A DNA stretch of 64,000 nt from Brevundimonas terrae (GTDB lineage: Bacteria; Pseudomonadota; Alphaproteobacteria; Caulobacterales; Caulobacteraceae), in assembly GCF_011761985.1 (NCBI RefSeq), contig NZ_JAASQT010000006.1, forward strand, positions 1 to 64,000, written 5' to 3'. This document shows positions 53,350-62,672 of this stretch, piece after piece (the stretch's first letter is position 1; each line of letters begins with the position of its first letter). Position numbers and translations under genes: made by a program. A model generated the notes under the pieces. That model had not been told where the DNA came from and did not search any database. It was given only the letters and a program-made list of their open reading frames with translations.

Positions 53350-55768
53350 CTCCGGGCGGTACCGCCTGCGCGACCTTCAGCACAGCCCAGCCTTCAACCG
53401 GCCCCGTCAGGATGTTGCCCAGATAGGTGGCGTGGGCCACTTCCAGACGATCCCCGCGATTGCGCTTCAAGGCCTCGCCAAAGCGTTTGGCGGCATCCAG
53501 AACCGTCGCCTTGGCGGTCGGGTTCAGGGCGTGCCCCTCGGCCAGTGTCGCCAGATACGAGGCATAGCGGCTGCGGACCACACGGCGCAGTTCGGCCTGA
53601 CGTGGCGACAGACCGGCGCTACCCGCCAGTTCGGTTTGCAGGCGGTCCAGCACCTCGGTCAGAGACAACTGCCCCGCATCACGGCGGCTCTGTTCCACCA
53701 ATTGGTTCAGACGCTCGGGTGCCAGCAAGGTTTCAAACACCACCTCGGAAGAGGCCGAAGCCGCCGAGGCCGGATCGAACACTCCGCCCACACGCCCCTC
53801 GAACAGTTCGATGCCGAACTGGCGCTCATTATTGCCCGACTGTTCCGATGACAGAAGGTCCAGCAGGTCGTCGCGGATATCCAATTGCACCGGTGCAATA
53901 ACGCCCATCAGGGCCTCCAGCGATGCACGTTGCGTAGCCGCATCCACCGACACCGCCCGCTCATGGCCGTCGCCCTTGACAGCATAGCCATAGTCCAGCC
54001 CTGCAATCTGGCGGGCCACTGCCGTGGTCTGATAGCGGTGATACAAATAGATCGGCACGATCACGCGCCGCAGGTCCGCCATGGGCGCACCATCCGGCAG
54101 ATTATTCAAACCAAAGCGTGACAGAGCGATACGGCGCACCTCCATCACATTGGCCAGTTCCGCCACCGGATCGGAGCCGTTGTCCCACATGGCACCGTAA
54201 GGTTGCAGCGAGCCCAGCGGGCGCGTGTCGCCGTCCGACACAAAGCGATAGCCCTTGGCTTGTGCCTCGGCGGCCAAAGCCGCGCGACGCGCCACAGGGT
54301 CGGTGCCTGGCTTGTCGCCATATAGCCAGTCGACCGTGAACTGGTCCCACGCCCCGACGCCCGTCGTATAGGACCCCGACACGTCCAGTTCACCATCGCG
54401 CGCGATCACCCACGGGGCTGGATAGTCCATGACCGAAGCGCGGCCCTCATAACGCGAGGCAGCAAAATTATGCGAGATGCCCAGCGCATGGCCGATCTCG
54501 TGCGCCGACAGGTGGCGTAGGCGGTGATAGGCCAACTGGTCGGGATCATCGGCAAGGCCGGTGCCGGACTTATCGGCACCCAGCAGGCCTTCGAAAATCA
54601 TCTTGTCCTGACGGTCACGCAAGGACCCCAACTGCACCACGCCGCGCACAATCTCGCCGGTGCGCGGATCATTGACGCTGGTGCCGGTGGACCAGCCGCG
54701 CGTCTCGCGGTGGACCCAGGCGATGATGTTGTAACGGGCATCCATCGGATGCGCCCCTTCGGGCAAAACCTCGACGCGGAAGGCGTTGATATAGCCCGCC
54801 TTGTCGAACGCTTCGGCCCACCACATGCCGCCCTCGATCAGGGCCTGACGGATGGCCAGAGGGGCTGCACGATCGACATAAAAGACGATCGGCTTTTTCA
54901 CAGGCGAGCGAGCCGCCGACGGATCGGTCTTTTCCAGACGGAAACGGCGGGCCAGACGGCTGACCACCGGCGTATCCAGATCGGTAGCAAAATCGGTCAC
55001 GGTGATCTGCGCCGAGGTGCCCGAGCGCGGATCGTGCGGTACGCGGGTAAAGCCGTCATCCGGCAGGCGGATAAAGCTGTGGCGAATGGCCAGCGATAGT
55101 GAGCGGCCATCAGGGGCCACGCGGCCAATCGATCCGGCAGGCTCGTCGGACGTATAGGTCTGGACGGTCTGGAACTCGACATTGTCAGGGAAGACCAGCG
55201 TCTCGCCCGCTTCCAGATAGGACAGGCCGGGGGCCGGTTTATAGCTGCCCTGCCCCGCCCGTTTCAGGCGCGAGACGATGTTGACGGCATCGCGTTCAAG
55301 GAAACCCGACAGGTCCACACTGATGCTGCCATCGGCATGGCGCTCGGTGACATCACCCGACCAGATGATCGAGGTGGCAAAGCTGGCGGCGACGGCATTT
55401 TGTTCGTCGTCGCTGGCCCCTTCGGCGCGATAGCGGTTGTTCTCGAAGCGGGCGAAGACCTTGTTGCCGACAACTGTGAAGGCCACGACCTGCGCCTGTC
55501 CCAGCGCCGAACGGTCAAGGCCGGTGCCGTCCATGCCGATACCTGCCGAAATCCCCGGCTGATAGAGATAGCGCCCGACAACGCCCGTCGCATCCGGCGC
55601 ACCAAAGCGGGCGCTGACCTTGCCGCGTGCCGCATCGGTGCGCACCGCAAACAGGCCATCCTGCCATGCCGCCGTGGCCGCAGGCGGCGTTTGCGCCATC
55701 GCCATCGGGGCCATGCCCGTTGCCAGAACCAGAGCCGCAGCCCCCGCCATCATCATCTTACGCATCAA
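53339..55768 (-). CDS. Exported zinc-dependent metalloprotease (DUF5117/DUF4953-like)
   Basis: An 809-aa exported enzyme. The signal peptide ends about residue 25 (MAPMAMAQTPP). The N-terminal half is beta-rich (DUF5117-like). The catalytic region has the extended zinc motif HEIGHALGISH followed by a downstream Met-turn-like NFAASRYEGRASVMDYPAPWV, as in metzincin-type enzymes. A helical C-terminal region ends at GAPI. It probably acts in the periplasm or outside. The gene neighbours gamma-glutamyltransferase on the same strand, and a terminator separates them. The stop lies inside a tandem repeat. Confidence 0.88.
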   Translation of the reverse strand: MMRKMMMAGAAALVLATGMAPMAMAQTPPAATAAWQDGLFAVRTDAARGKVSARFGAPDATGVVGRYLYQPGISAGIGMDGTGLDRSALGQAQVVAFTVVGNKVFARFENNRYRAEGASDDEQNAVAASFATSIIWSGDVTERHADGSISVDLSGFLERDAVNIVSRLKRAGQGSYKPAPGLSYLEAGETLVFPDNVEFQTVQTYTSDEPAGSIGRVAPDGRSLSLAIRHSFIRLPDDGFTRVPHDPRSGTSAQITVTDFATDLDTPVVSRLARRFRLEKTDPSAARSPVKKPIVFYVDRAAPLAIRQALIEGGMWWAEAFDKAGYINAFRVEVLPEGAHPMDARYNIIAWVHRETRGWSTGTSVNDPRTGEIVRGVVQLGSLRDRQDKMIFEGLLGADKSGTGLADDPDQLAYHRLRHLSAHEIGHALGISHNFAASRYEGRASVMDYPAPWVIARDGELDVSGSYTTGVGAWDQFTVDWLYGDKPGTDPVARRAALAAEAQAKGYRFVSDGDTRPLGSLQPYGAMWDNGSDPVAELANVMEVRRIALSRFGLNNLPDGAPMADLRRVIVPIYLYHRYQTTAVARQIAGLDYGYAVKGDGHERAVSVDAATQRASLEALMGVIAPVQLDIRDDLLDLLSSEQSGNNERQFGIELFEGRVGGVFDPASAASASSEVVFETLLAPERLNQLVEQSRRDAGQLSLTEVLDRLQTELAGSAGLSPRQAELRRVVRSRYASYLATLAEGHALNPTAKATVLDAAKRFGEALKRNRGDRLEVAHATYLGNILTGPVEGWAVLKVAQAVPPGAPI

Positions 55769-55830
55769 AAGCCCCTCACCATTCGCCCCGCCCCCTCAGA
55801 CGAAGTTCCCGAACCAGTCGTCCAACAAGA

Positions 55831-55858
55831 AAAGGCCCGACGCAAGGGTCGGGCCTTT
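55831..55858 (-). terminator. Terminator of the gamma-glutamyltransferase gene
   Basis: AAAGGCCCGAC (55831-55841) pairs perfectly with GTCGGGCCTTT (55848-55858). The 3' side of the minus-strand hairpin ends in T residues. It lies 15 bp after the ggt stop. Confidence 0.88.
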
Positions 55859-55873
55859 CCATTCTGTTCTTAG

Positions 55874-57628
55874 TCAGCGCACACCCACAGCCGAGGCATC
55901 GGGACGGCGCGTATCGGCCGCGCCATAGAAGCGGTCCCCCTCGATCATGATCGACTGGGTCGAGCCCATGGTGTTGGAGCCACGGGTCCGGTGACCGCGC
56001 TCGCGCAACAGGCGCTCCACGTCCGGCGAGAAACCGCCTTCCAGTTCCAGAGGCGCCCCGCCCCAGCCCTGATTGATGCGCGGACGCATAGCCGCCTCGG
56101 CCACATTCAGGCGGTGATCGATGACGTTGGAAACCAGTTGCACCATGGTGGCGATGATATAGCCGCCGCCCGGTGTGCCGGTGACCAGCCACGGTTTGTC
56201 GTCCTTGAACACGATCATCGGCGTGATGGTCGAACCCAGACGCTTGCCCGGAGCCGGAGAATTCGGCTCGCCCTCTGTGCCCCACGAGAAGTTGTCGACG
56301 TGGTTGTTCAGCAGGATGCCCGTACCCACCGGCGCGACGTGTGCGCCATAGGAGTTGGACAGGGTATAGGTGACCGAGGCCGCATTGCCGAACTTGTCCG
56401 CCACCGAATAGTGGGTCGTGTCCTGACTTTCATACGGATAGGGATTGCCGTCCGGCAGGTTGGCGCCGTCCAGCGAACGCTCCAACGACACCAGCTTCAC
56501 CCGTTCCTCGGCAAAGCCCTTGCTGGCCAGACCATTGGCCGGCGTCGCCCATTGCGGATCGCCACCGATCAGACGGCGGTCCGCATTGACCACCTTCATG
56601 ACTTCCGAAATCAGATGCAGGCTGTCGACACTGCCCCAGCCCATCTTGGCTAGATCAAAATGCTCCAGCATGTTCATAGCCTGAGCCACGCTGACGCCCG
56701 AGGCCGTCGGCGGCATATAGGCGATGCGGTGGCCACGGTATGACCCCCAGATCGGCTCGGACACAATGGCACGATAGCTAGCCATGTCTTCCATGGTCAT
56801 GATGCCGCCGCGGGCCTGAACACCGTCGACGATCTTTTTGGCCAGATCGCCCTTATAGAAGCTGTCAGCACCACCGACGGCCAGCTCGCGCAGGCTTTGG
56901 CCGAGAAGCGGCTGCTTGAAGACTTCGCCCGCACGATAGGGCGTACCGTCAGCTTTCAGATAGGCCTCGGCTGCCCCTGGATCGAGGGCGAGGAACCGCG
57001 CCCGTCCACCCGTGGCATCAGCCTCGCCGTCGCTCAGCACATAGCCGTCCTCGGCCAGTTTGATGGCGGGCTGGATCAGGTCCGACCACGACATGGAGGC
57101 AAAACGCGTAAAGGCCTCGTGGAAGCCCATGACCGTGCCGGGCACCGCCACATTGCGCATATCGGACGGGTGCGAGCGGTCAAACTTGCCGTCTGCGCCC
57201 AACAGGGTCTGGCCGGTCAGGGCCGCAGGGGCCGTACCGTAATAGTTGATGGCGATGTCCTGCGCCGGACGATCGGCGGTCGCCGCCATATGGATCACCA
57301 TATAGCCCGAGCCACCGATATTGCCCGCACGCGGCAGGGTCACAGCCTCGGCAAAGCCGACGGCCAGAGCCGCATCCACCGCATTGCCGCCCTTGGCCAG
57401 AATCTCGACACCGACGCGGGTGGCCAGATCGGACTGCGACACCACCATGCCGTCACGTCCGACAACCGGATTGTGGATCTGGCCATAGCTGACGATATCG
57501 CCGCCACTGCCCGCCGCCGGACGGACTGCCGCTTCCTGCGCCAAGGCCGGTGCCACCATCGGGCCAAAGCCGACCAGTGCCGCCACCGAAACGGCCGCCC
57601 ACAAATTCATTCGACGATGCATCGTCAT
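55874..57628 (-). CDS. ggt: Gamma-glutamyltransferase
   Basis: A 584-aa periplasmic Ntn-type enzyme that cleaves itself into two subunits and hydrolyses or transfers gamma-glutamyl groups. A signal peptide is present (NLWAAVSVAALVGFGPMVAPALAQ). The large-subunit core shows GGNAVDAALAVGFAEAVTLPRAGNIGGSGYMVIH. The small subunit begins at the nucleophile Thr in SQDTTHYSVADKFGNAASVTYTLSNSYGAHV. The glycine loop GTPGGGYIIATMVQ follows. ATG 57628 has AGAAGG at a normal distance and is preferred over 57652. It is divergent from a TonB receptor. Confidence 0.93.
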   Translation of the reverse strand: MTMHRRMNLWAAVSVAALVGFGPMVAPALAQEAAVRPAAGSGGDIVSYGQIHNPVVGRDGMVVSQSDLATRVGVEILAKGGNAVDAALAVGFAEAVTLPRAGNIGGSGYMVIHMAATADRPAQDIAINYYGTAPAALTGQTLLGADGKFDRSHPSDMRNVAVPGTVMGFHEAFTRFASMSWSDLIQPAIKLAEDGYVLSDGEADATGGRARFLALDPGAAEAYLKADGTPYRAGEVFKQPLLGQSLRELAVGGADSFYKGDLAKKIVDGVQARGGIMTMEDMASYRAIVSEPIWGSYRGHRIAYMPPTASGVSVAQAMNMLEHFDLAKMGWGSVDSLHLISEVMKVVNADRRLIGGDPQWATPANGLASKGFAEERVKLVSLERSLDGANLPDGNPYPYESQDTTHYSVADKFGNAASVTYTLSNSYGAHVAPVGTGILLNNHVDNFSWGTEGEPNSPAPGKRLGSTITPMIVFKDDKPWLVTGTPGGGYIIATMVQLVSNVIDHRLNVAEAAMRPRINQGWGGAPLELEGGFSPDVERLLRERGHRTRGSNTMGSTQSIMIEGDRFYGAADTRRPDASAVGVR

Positions 57629-57652
57629 CCCCCGCCTTCTCGCCAGCGCCAC

Positions 57653-57967
57653 AGTACGGCCACTTTAAAGCATATAAACCGTCACTATTGCGCAACGGAG
57701 CCTCGAAAATGTCGAGGCCATCAAAGCGATACCATTCCAAAAAATCCTTTAGAACAAGCATTTTTTAGAAATCGATCTCAAGTATCGCCGCTATTCAAAC
57801 AATATTACGCCTCTATGTGGTTGCCTAGTTGTCTTGGTGCTGCAACAACTGCGCGCAGTACAGCTTCTGGCAATACGACCCTTCCGGTTTTTGTTTCCGC
57901 ATAGGCTGGGGGCGCTTCGGACAGCCGGTCGCCAGATAAGAAAAATACAAGAGGGGAACTCTTCAAG
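57653..57967. other. Divergent region between ggt and the second TonB receptor
   Basis: A 315-bp region without a supported gene, AT-rich in its left half (57660-57800). It must hold promoters for both divergent genes, but I could not fix them. The ribosome-binding site of the receptor lies in the loop of a small hairpin, AAGAG-gggaa-CTCTT, 11 bp before its ATG. Confidence 0.5.
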
Positions 57968-60900
57968 ATGTCTCAACGCAAACCGGCCACCCGTTCGGGC
58001 CGCCACTCTCTGCGCGCAGCCATGCTGGCCTCCAGCGCCCTGCTCGGCGTTGTCGCCGCGACCTCGGCCACTGCCCAGTCGGCACAGCAAGAAGAGCCGA
58101 CCATGGTTGACGAGATCGTCGTCGTCGGTTCGCAAATTCGCGGTGCCAAGGTCACAGCCGCCCTGCCGGTCACGGTTCTGTCCGAAGAAGACATCATCGC
58201 CGCCGCTCCGGTTTCGGGCGATGACCTGTTCCGCTCCATCCCGCAGATGGGCGATGTGACATTTAACTCGGCCTATCAGCCGAACACCTCGAACTCGGCG
58301 CGTGGCGATACCGGTTCGGTCAACCTGCGCAGCCTCGGCATCGGCAATACTCTGGTCCTGCTGAACGGTCGCCGCGTCGTCGGCCACCCGACCTCGCAGG
58401 CCAACGAACACCTTGTTCCGGTTCTGACCTACAACACCAACGCCATTCCGGTTTCGGGCCTGAAGCGCCTTGAAGTGCTGCGTGATGGCGCGGCCGCCAT
58501 CTATGGTGCCGATGCTGTGGCCGGTGTGGTCAACACCGTCCTGCGCGATGACATGAACAGCTGGACGATGTCGGCCCAGCACGGCGGTGCCGAGGGCACC
58601 GGCATGCGCGAAACCAACCTGTCGGTGTATGGCGGCAAGGACCTGCTGGACGGTCGCGCCAACCTGTCCCTGTTCTTCAACTATGACCACCGCAGCGAGC
58701 TGAACACGCTGGATCAGGACTATACGTCCAGCAATGACAAGCGCGGCCTGTTCGCCGGCACCGGTTTCGAAGGTGACAGCAGTCTACTTGGCACCTCACA
58801 ATTGGCCCCGTGGGGTCGCTTCACCGTTCGAAATGCGGACGGCACCCGAGGCCAAGCTTTTGCGGTTGTCCCCGAGGGTCACACAAACTGCGTCACGCCG
58901 ACCCAAGGCGGCGTCTGCCTTACCAAGAACGCAAGCCTGCCAGTGGATCTGACGGCCGACACGGCACGCATGGGTCTGTCGGTCATGCCGGAAGTAGACC
59001 GCTTCAACCTGTTCACCACCGGTCGCTACGAAATCAATGACGCCGTCGAAGCCTTTGGTGAAATCGGCTTCTATCATGCCAAGTCGCAGGCCTACCAAGA
59101 GCCGATCGCAACCGCTGCGGGCGTCAGCTTCATCATCCCGGGTTCGAACCACTACAACCCGATTGCCGGTGATCCCGACATCACCCTGACCGGCTACCGC
59201 TTCTCGGACGTTGGTCCGATCAGCGTCGAGGTGACGAACAAACAATTCCGTTTGCTGGGCGGTCTGCGCGGTGAGTGGAATGGCTGGAACTGGGAATCGG
59301 CCCTGATGTGGTCGGAAGCCAGCGCCAAGGACGTTTCGGACAACATCTCGGCGACCAAGCTTCAGGAATGGGCCGCCAAGACCACGCCGGACGCCTACAA
59401 CTTCTTCAACGGCGGCACGATCGGCAATGTGCAGGTCGGTGACGGCACCCCGTCGGATCAGGCTGCAATCGATGCCATCCGCGTGGACATGGTACGTCGT
59501 ACCAAGACCGAACTGGGCCTGTGGGACTTCAAGATCTCGCGTCCTGACATCTATCAGCTTCCGGCCGGTCCCGTCGGTATCGCTGCCGGTATCGAACTGC
59601 GCACCGAAACCCAGCTTGATGACCGCGACGACCGCGTTGACGGCACCATCCGTTATACCAATCTGGCCGGCGTCACGTCTTCGGACCTGATCAACCAGTC
59701 GGAAAATCCGGACACCTATGGCGAGCGTGACGTCTTCTCGGCCTATCTGGAAATCGCCGCTCCGCTGATCTCGCCGGACATGGGTATTCCTCTGGTCCAC
59801 AACCTCGAAGTCCAGCTGGCTGGCCGCTTCGAGGAATATTCGGACTTTGGCTCGGTCGCGAAGCCGAAGATTGCCGGTGCATGGGATATTGTTGACGGCT
59901 TCCGTATCCGTGCCTCGTGGGCTCAAGGCTTCCGCGCCCCGAACCTCGAACAGATCAACGCCACCGTTATTAACCGTTCAAACCCGAACACGGACTGGAC
60001 CTACTGCGAGGCTCTGAACCGCCAGGGTGCTCTGACCAATGGCCTGCGTGATTGCGGTTCGTCCATGCTGGACAGGGTAGGCTCCAACTGGCGTAACGAT
60101 TTTAATCAAAACCACGCCTATAAATCGACGCAAGAGCGCCGTTCCGGTAATCCGGACCTGCAACCGGAAGAGTCGGAAACCTTCTCGGTCGGCTTGGTTA
60201 TCCAGCCGCGCTTCATACCGGCAGAACTGGGTGACTTCACCATCACCGCCGACTGGTGGCAGGTCGAACAGACCGGCATGGTTGGCCTGTTCCGTGGCCA
60301 AAACGCGGTGACTCTGGACTATCTGCTGCGCAAGAACGGCTCGTACAACCCGAACGTCGTGCGTGGAGAGACCACCACCGCCGACGACCGCATCTTTGCC
60401 GGTACCGGTCTGGAGGCTGTCGGCGAGATTCTCTACATCACCGACGCCTATACCAACCAGCAACCGCAAACCGTTGAAGGCTTGGACCTGGGCGTAATGT
60501 GGCGTCTGCGCGGCACCCAGTATGGTGATTTCAGTGCCAATCTGAATGTCTCGCACCTGCTGAAATACTATCTGGAGATGGCACCGGATACGCAGATGCT
60601 GGCGGACGCCATCGGTTCGGGCGAATTGGACCCGAACATCTGGGTTTCCGGCTCGATGGGCGACATGATCGCCGATCTGGGTCGTCCGGAATGGAAGTGG
60701 TCGCTGTCGGCCACCTGGAGCAAGGACGCCTGGACTGTCGGTGCCTTCACCCAGTACATCTCGGACCTGTATGATGACAGCCTGACCAACTCGGCGGGCG
60801 ACTACTGGACGGTGGACTCCACCATCACCGCCAACCTGTATGCCGAATACGAGTTCGGTGCCGACAAGTTCGGCGGCATGCTGTCCGACACCGCGGTCCG

Positions 60901-61018
60901 TGTCGGCGTCCGCAACATCACCGACGAGCAGCCGCCGCTGTCCGCCGATGGTTATGTCGGCACGGTGTACCAGCCCTATGGCCGCTATTGGTACGCCAGC
61001 GTCCGCAAGGCCTTCTAA
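57968..61018 (+). CDS. TonB-dependent outer-membrane receptor
   Basis: A 1016-aa receptor with a signal peptide (about residues 1-37, ending ATAQS), a TonB-box-like segment (DEIVVVGSQIRG) and a plug domain (NLRSLGIGNTLVLLNGRRVVG; LKRLEVLRDGAAAIYGADAVAGVVNTV). A barrel follows, ending WYASVRKAF. The plug type matches the large CirA/Oar-like receptors used for peptides and other polymers. GAGGGGAA precedes the start. With divergent ggt and the downstream AbgB-like amidohydrolase, uptake of peptides or gamma-glutamyl compounds is a reasonable inference. Confidence 0.93.
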   Translation: MSQRKPATRSGRHSLRAAMLASSALLGVVAATSATAQSAQQEEPTMVDEIVVVGSQIRGAKVTAALPVTVLSEEDIIAAAPVSGDDLFRSIPQMGDVTFNSAYQPNTSNSARGDTGSVNLRSLGIGNTLVLLNGRRVVGHPTSQANEHLVPVLTYNTNAIPVSGLKRLEVLRDGAAAIYGADAVAGVVNTVLRDDMNSWTMSAQHGGAEGTGMRETNLSVYGGKDLLDGRANLSLFFNYDHRSELNTLDQDYTSSNDKRGLFAGTGFEGDSSLLGTSQLAPWGRFTVRNADGTRGQAFAVVPEGHTNCVTPTQGGVCLTKNASLPVDLTADTARMGLSVMPEVDRFNLFTTGRYEINDAVEAFGEIGFYHAKSQAYQEPIATAAGVSFIIPGSNHYNPIAGDPDITLTGYRFSDVGPISVEVTNKQFRLLGGLRGEWNGWNWESALMWSEASAKDVSDNISATKLQEWAAKTTPDAYNFFNGGTIGNVQVGDGTPSDQAAIDAIRVDMVRRTKTELGLWDFKISRPDIYQLPAGPVGIAAGIELRTETQLDDRDDRVDGTIRYTNLAGVTSSDLINQSENPDTYGERDVFSAYLEIAAPLISPDMGIPLVHNLEVQLAGRFEEYSDFGSVAKPKIAGAWDIVDGFRIRASWAQGFRAPNLEQINATVINRSNPNTDWTYCEALNRQGALTNGLRDCGSSMLDRVGSNWRNDFNQNHAYKSTQERRSGNPDLQPEESETFSVGLVIQPRFIPAELGDFTITADWWQVEQTGMVGLFRGQNAVTLDYLLRKNGSYNPNVVRGETTTADDRIFAGTGLEAVGEILYITDAYTNQQPQTVEGLDLGVMWRLRGTQYGDFSANLNVSHLLKYYLEMAPDTQMLADAIGSGELDPNIWVSGSMGDMIADLGRPEWKWSLSATWSKDAWTVGAFTQYISDLYDDSLTNSAGDYWTVDSTITANLYAEYEFGADKFGGMLSDTAVRVGVRNITDEQPPLSADGYVGTVYQPYGRYWYASVRKAF

Positions 61019-61034
61019 GCTGACTTGAGACGAC

Positions 61035-61070
61035 GGGGCGGAAGGCGATCATCGCTTTCCGCCCCTTTTT
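61035..61070 (+). terminator. Terminator of the TonB receptor gene
   Basis: GGGGCGGAAGGCGA (61035-61048) pairs with 61052-61065 (one G-T wobble) around a 3-nt loop and is followed by five T residues. Confidence 0.9.
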
Positions 61071-61125
61071 CTTGCCAATTTTCTATCGCTTGCCAGTATC
61101 CCTATCCAGAGTAACGGAGCAGACC

Positions 61126-62601
61126 ATGATCAAGGCCTCACTTCGCCAGTCCTCCATGCGGGCTATCACCGCTGCCGCTTTCGGCATCGCGGCCCTCACC
61201 CTTTCCTCGCCCGCTGCTGCCGGTCCGCTCAGCCCCGAGCACCAGAGCGCCATCATCTCGACCGTCGAGAGCAATCAGGCCGCCATCGACCACGCCGCGC
61301 TCGAACTGTGGAAGTTCGCCGAGCTGGGCTATCAGGAACACCAGAGCGCAGCCCTGCTGGCGCAGCAGTTGCGCGATGCAGGCTTCAACGTCGAAACCGG
61401 TATCGCCAACGAGCCGACCGCGTTTATGGCCAGCTTCAAGAACGGCGACGGTCCTGTCATCGCCGTTCTGGCCGAATATGATGCCCTGCCCGGTCTGTCG
61501 CAGACAATGAACCCTGTTCAGGAAAATGCCGGTGGCCTTGCCGGTCACGGCTGCGGTCACAACCTGTTCGGTGCGGCCTCGGTCCATTCCGCCATTGCCG
61601 TGAAGGCATGGATGCAGGCCAACAACATCAAGGGCGAGCTGCGCGTCTATGGCACGCCCGCCGAAGAAGGCGGTTCGGGCAAGGTCTATATGGTCCGTGA
61701 CGGCCTGTTCGACGATGTGGACATCAGCCTGCACTGGCACCCCGGCAATGCGAACACCGCCCGTCAGGGCGACACCATGTCCAATGTCTCGGGCAAGTTC
61801 CGCTTCTATGGCACCTCGTCCCACGCAGCGGCAGCACCCGATAAGGGACGTTCGGCGCTGGACGGCATCGAGGCCATGAACGCCATGGTCAACCTGATGC
61901 GCGAGCATGTGCCGGATCGCACCCGCATCCACTATGCCATCACCGATGGCGGCAAGGCTCCGAACGTGGTGCCCGCCTATGCCGAGGCCTATTACTATGT
62001 GCGCCACAACAATCCCGAGATTGTCCGTGACGTCCTCGAACGCGTGAAACTGGCGGCTGACGGCGCAGCGCTGGGCACCGGCACCCGCGTCGAGTTCGAG
62101 GCCATTGGCGGTGTCTATTCAATGTTGCCGAACGAAACCCTGATGCACGTCATGGACCGCAATCTGCGCTCGGTCGGCGGCATCGAATGGACGGCCGAGG
62201 AAATCGCTCTGGCGACCGAAATCCAGAAAACCCTGACCACACAGCCCGATCTGGCCAGTGTCGGCCAAATCGAAGATGCCGTCATCGGCGGCGATTTCGG
62301 CGGCTCGACCGATGTATCGGACGTATCGTGGGTAACGCCGACCGTGGGCCTGTCCACCGCCACCTTCGTGCCCGGCTCGGCCGGTCATAGCTGGCAGAAC
62401 GTGGTGGCCGCCGGTTCGACCATCGGTCTGAAAGGGGCGCACCTTGCCACCAAGACCCTGGCCCTGACCACCGCCGAACTGTTCCAGTCGCCGGACGTCA
62501 TCGCCGAAGCGACCGCAGAGTTCGAGCGTCGTCGTGGCCCGAACTTCCAGTATCGCGCCCTGCTGGGTGACCGCGCTCCGGCGCTGAACTATCGCGACTG
62601 A
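61126..62601 (+). CDS. Exported M20-family amidohydrolase (AbgB-like)
   Basis: A 491-aa metal-dependent amidohydrolase with a signal peptide (TAAAFGIAALTLSSPAAAGP). Metal-site segments are visible: AVLAEYDALPGLS, GHGCGHNLFGAASVHSAIAVK, YGTPAEEGGSGKVYMVRDGLF and the late His in GSAGHSWQN. The sequence is close to AbgB (p-aminobenzoyl-glutamate hydrolase B) and other M20D enzymes. ATG 61126 follows CGGAG. A TTG-started longer frame (61072) begins just after the T-run of the preceding terminator and is not used. It likely acts in the periplasm on imported N-acyl amino acids or peptides. A read-through or own promoter is needed. Confidence 0.9.
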   Translation: MIKASLRQSSMRAITAAAFGIAALTLSSPAAAGPLSPEHQSAIISTVESNQAAIDHAALELWKFAELGYQEHQSAALLAQQLRDAGFNVETGIANEPTAFMASFKNGDGPVIAVLAEYDALPGLSQTMNPVQENAGGLAGHGCGHNLFGAASVHSAIAVKAWMQANNIKGELRVYGTPAEEGGSGKVYMVRDGLFDDVDISLHWHPGNANTARQGDTMSNVSGKFRFYGTSSHAAAAPDKGRSALDGIEAMNAMVNLMREHVPDRTRIHYAITDGGKAPNVVPAYAEAYYYVRHNNPEIVRDVLERVKLAADGAALGTGTRVEFEAIGGVYSMLPNETLMHVMDRNLRSVGGIEWTAEEIALATEIQKTLTTQPDLASVGQIEDAVIGGDFGGSTDVSDVSWVTPTVGLSTATFVPGSAGHSWQNVVAAGSTIGLKGAHLATKTLALTTAELFQSPDVIAEATAEFERRRGPNFQYRALLGDRAPALNYRD

Positions 62602-62623
62602 TCCATCGTCTTCGGACAAAAAG

Positions 62624-62662
62624 AAGGGGCGGCACCTGAGGGTGCCGCCCCTTTTATTTTAC
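62624..62662. terminator. Bidirectional terminator between the amidohydrolase and ftsH
   Basis: AAGGGGCGGCACC (62624-62636) pairs perfectly with GGTGCCGCCCCTT (62641-62653) around TGAG. TTTTATTTT follows on the plus strand and an A-rich flank gives T residues on the minus strand. Confidence 0.93.
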
Positions 62663-62672
62663 CCTAGACCTG

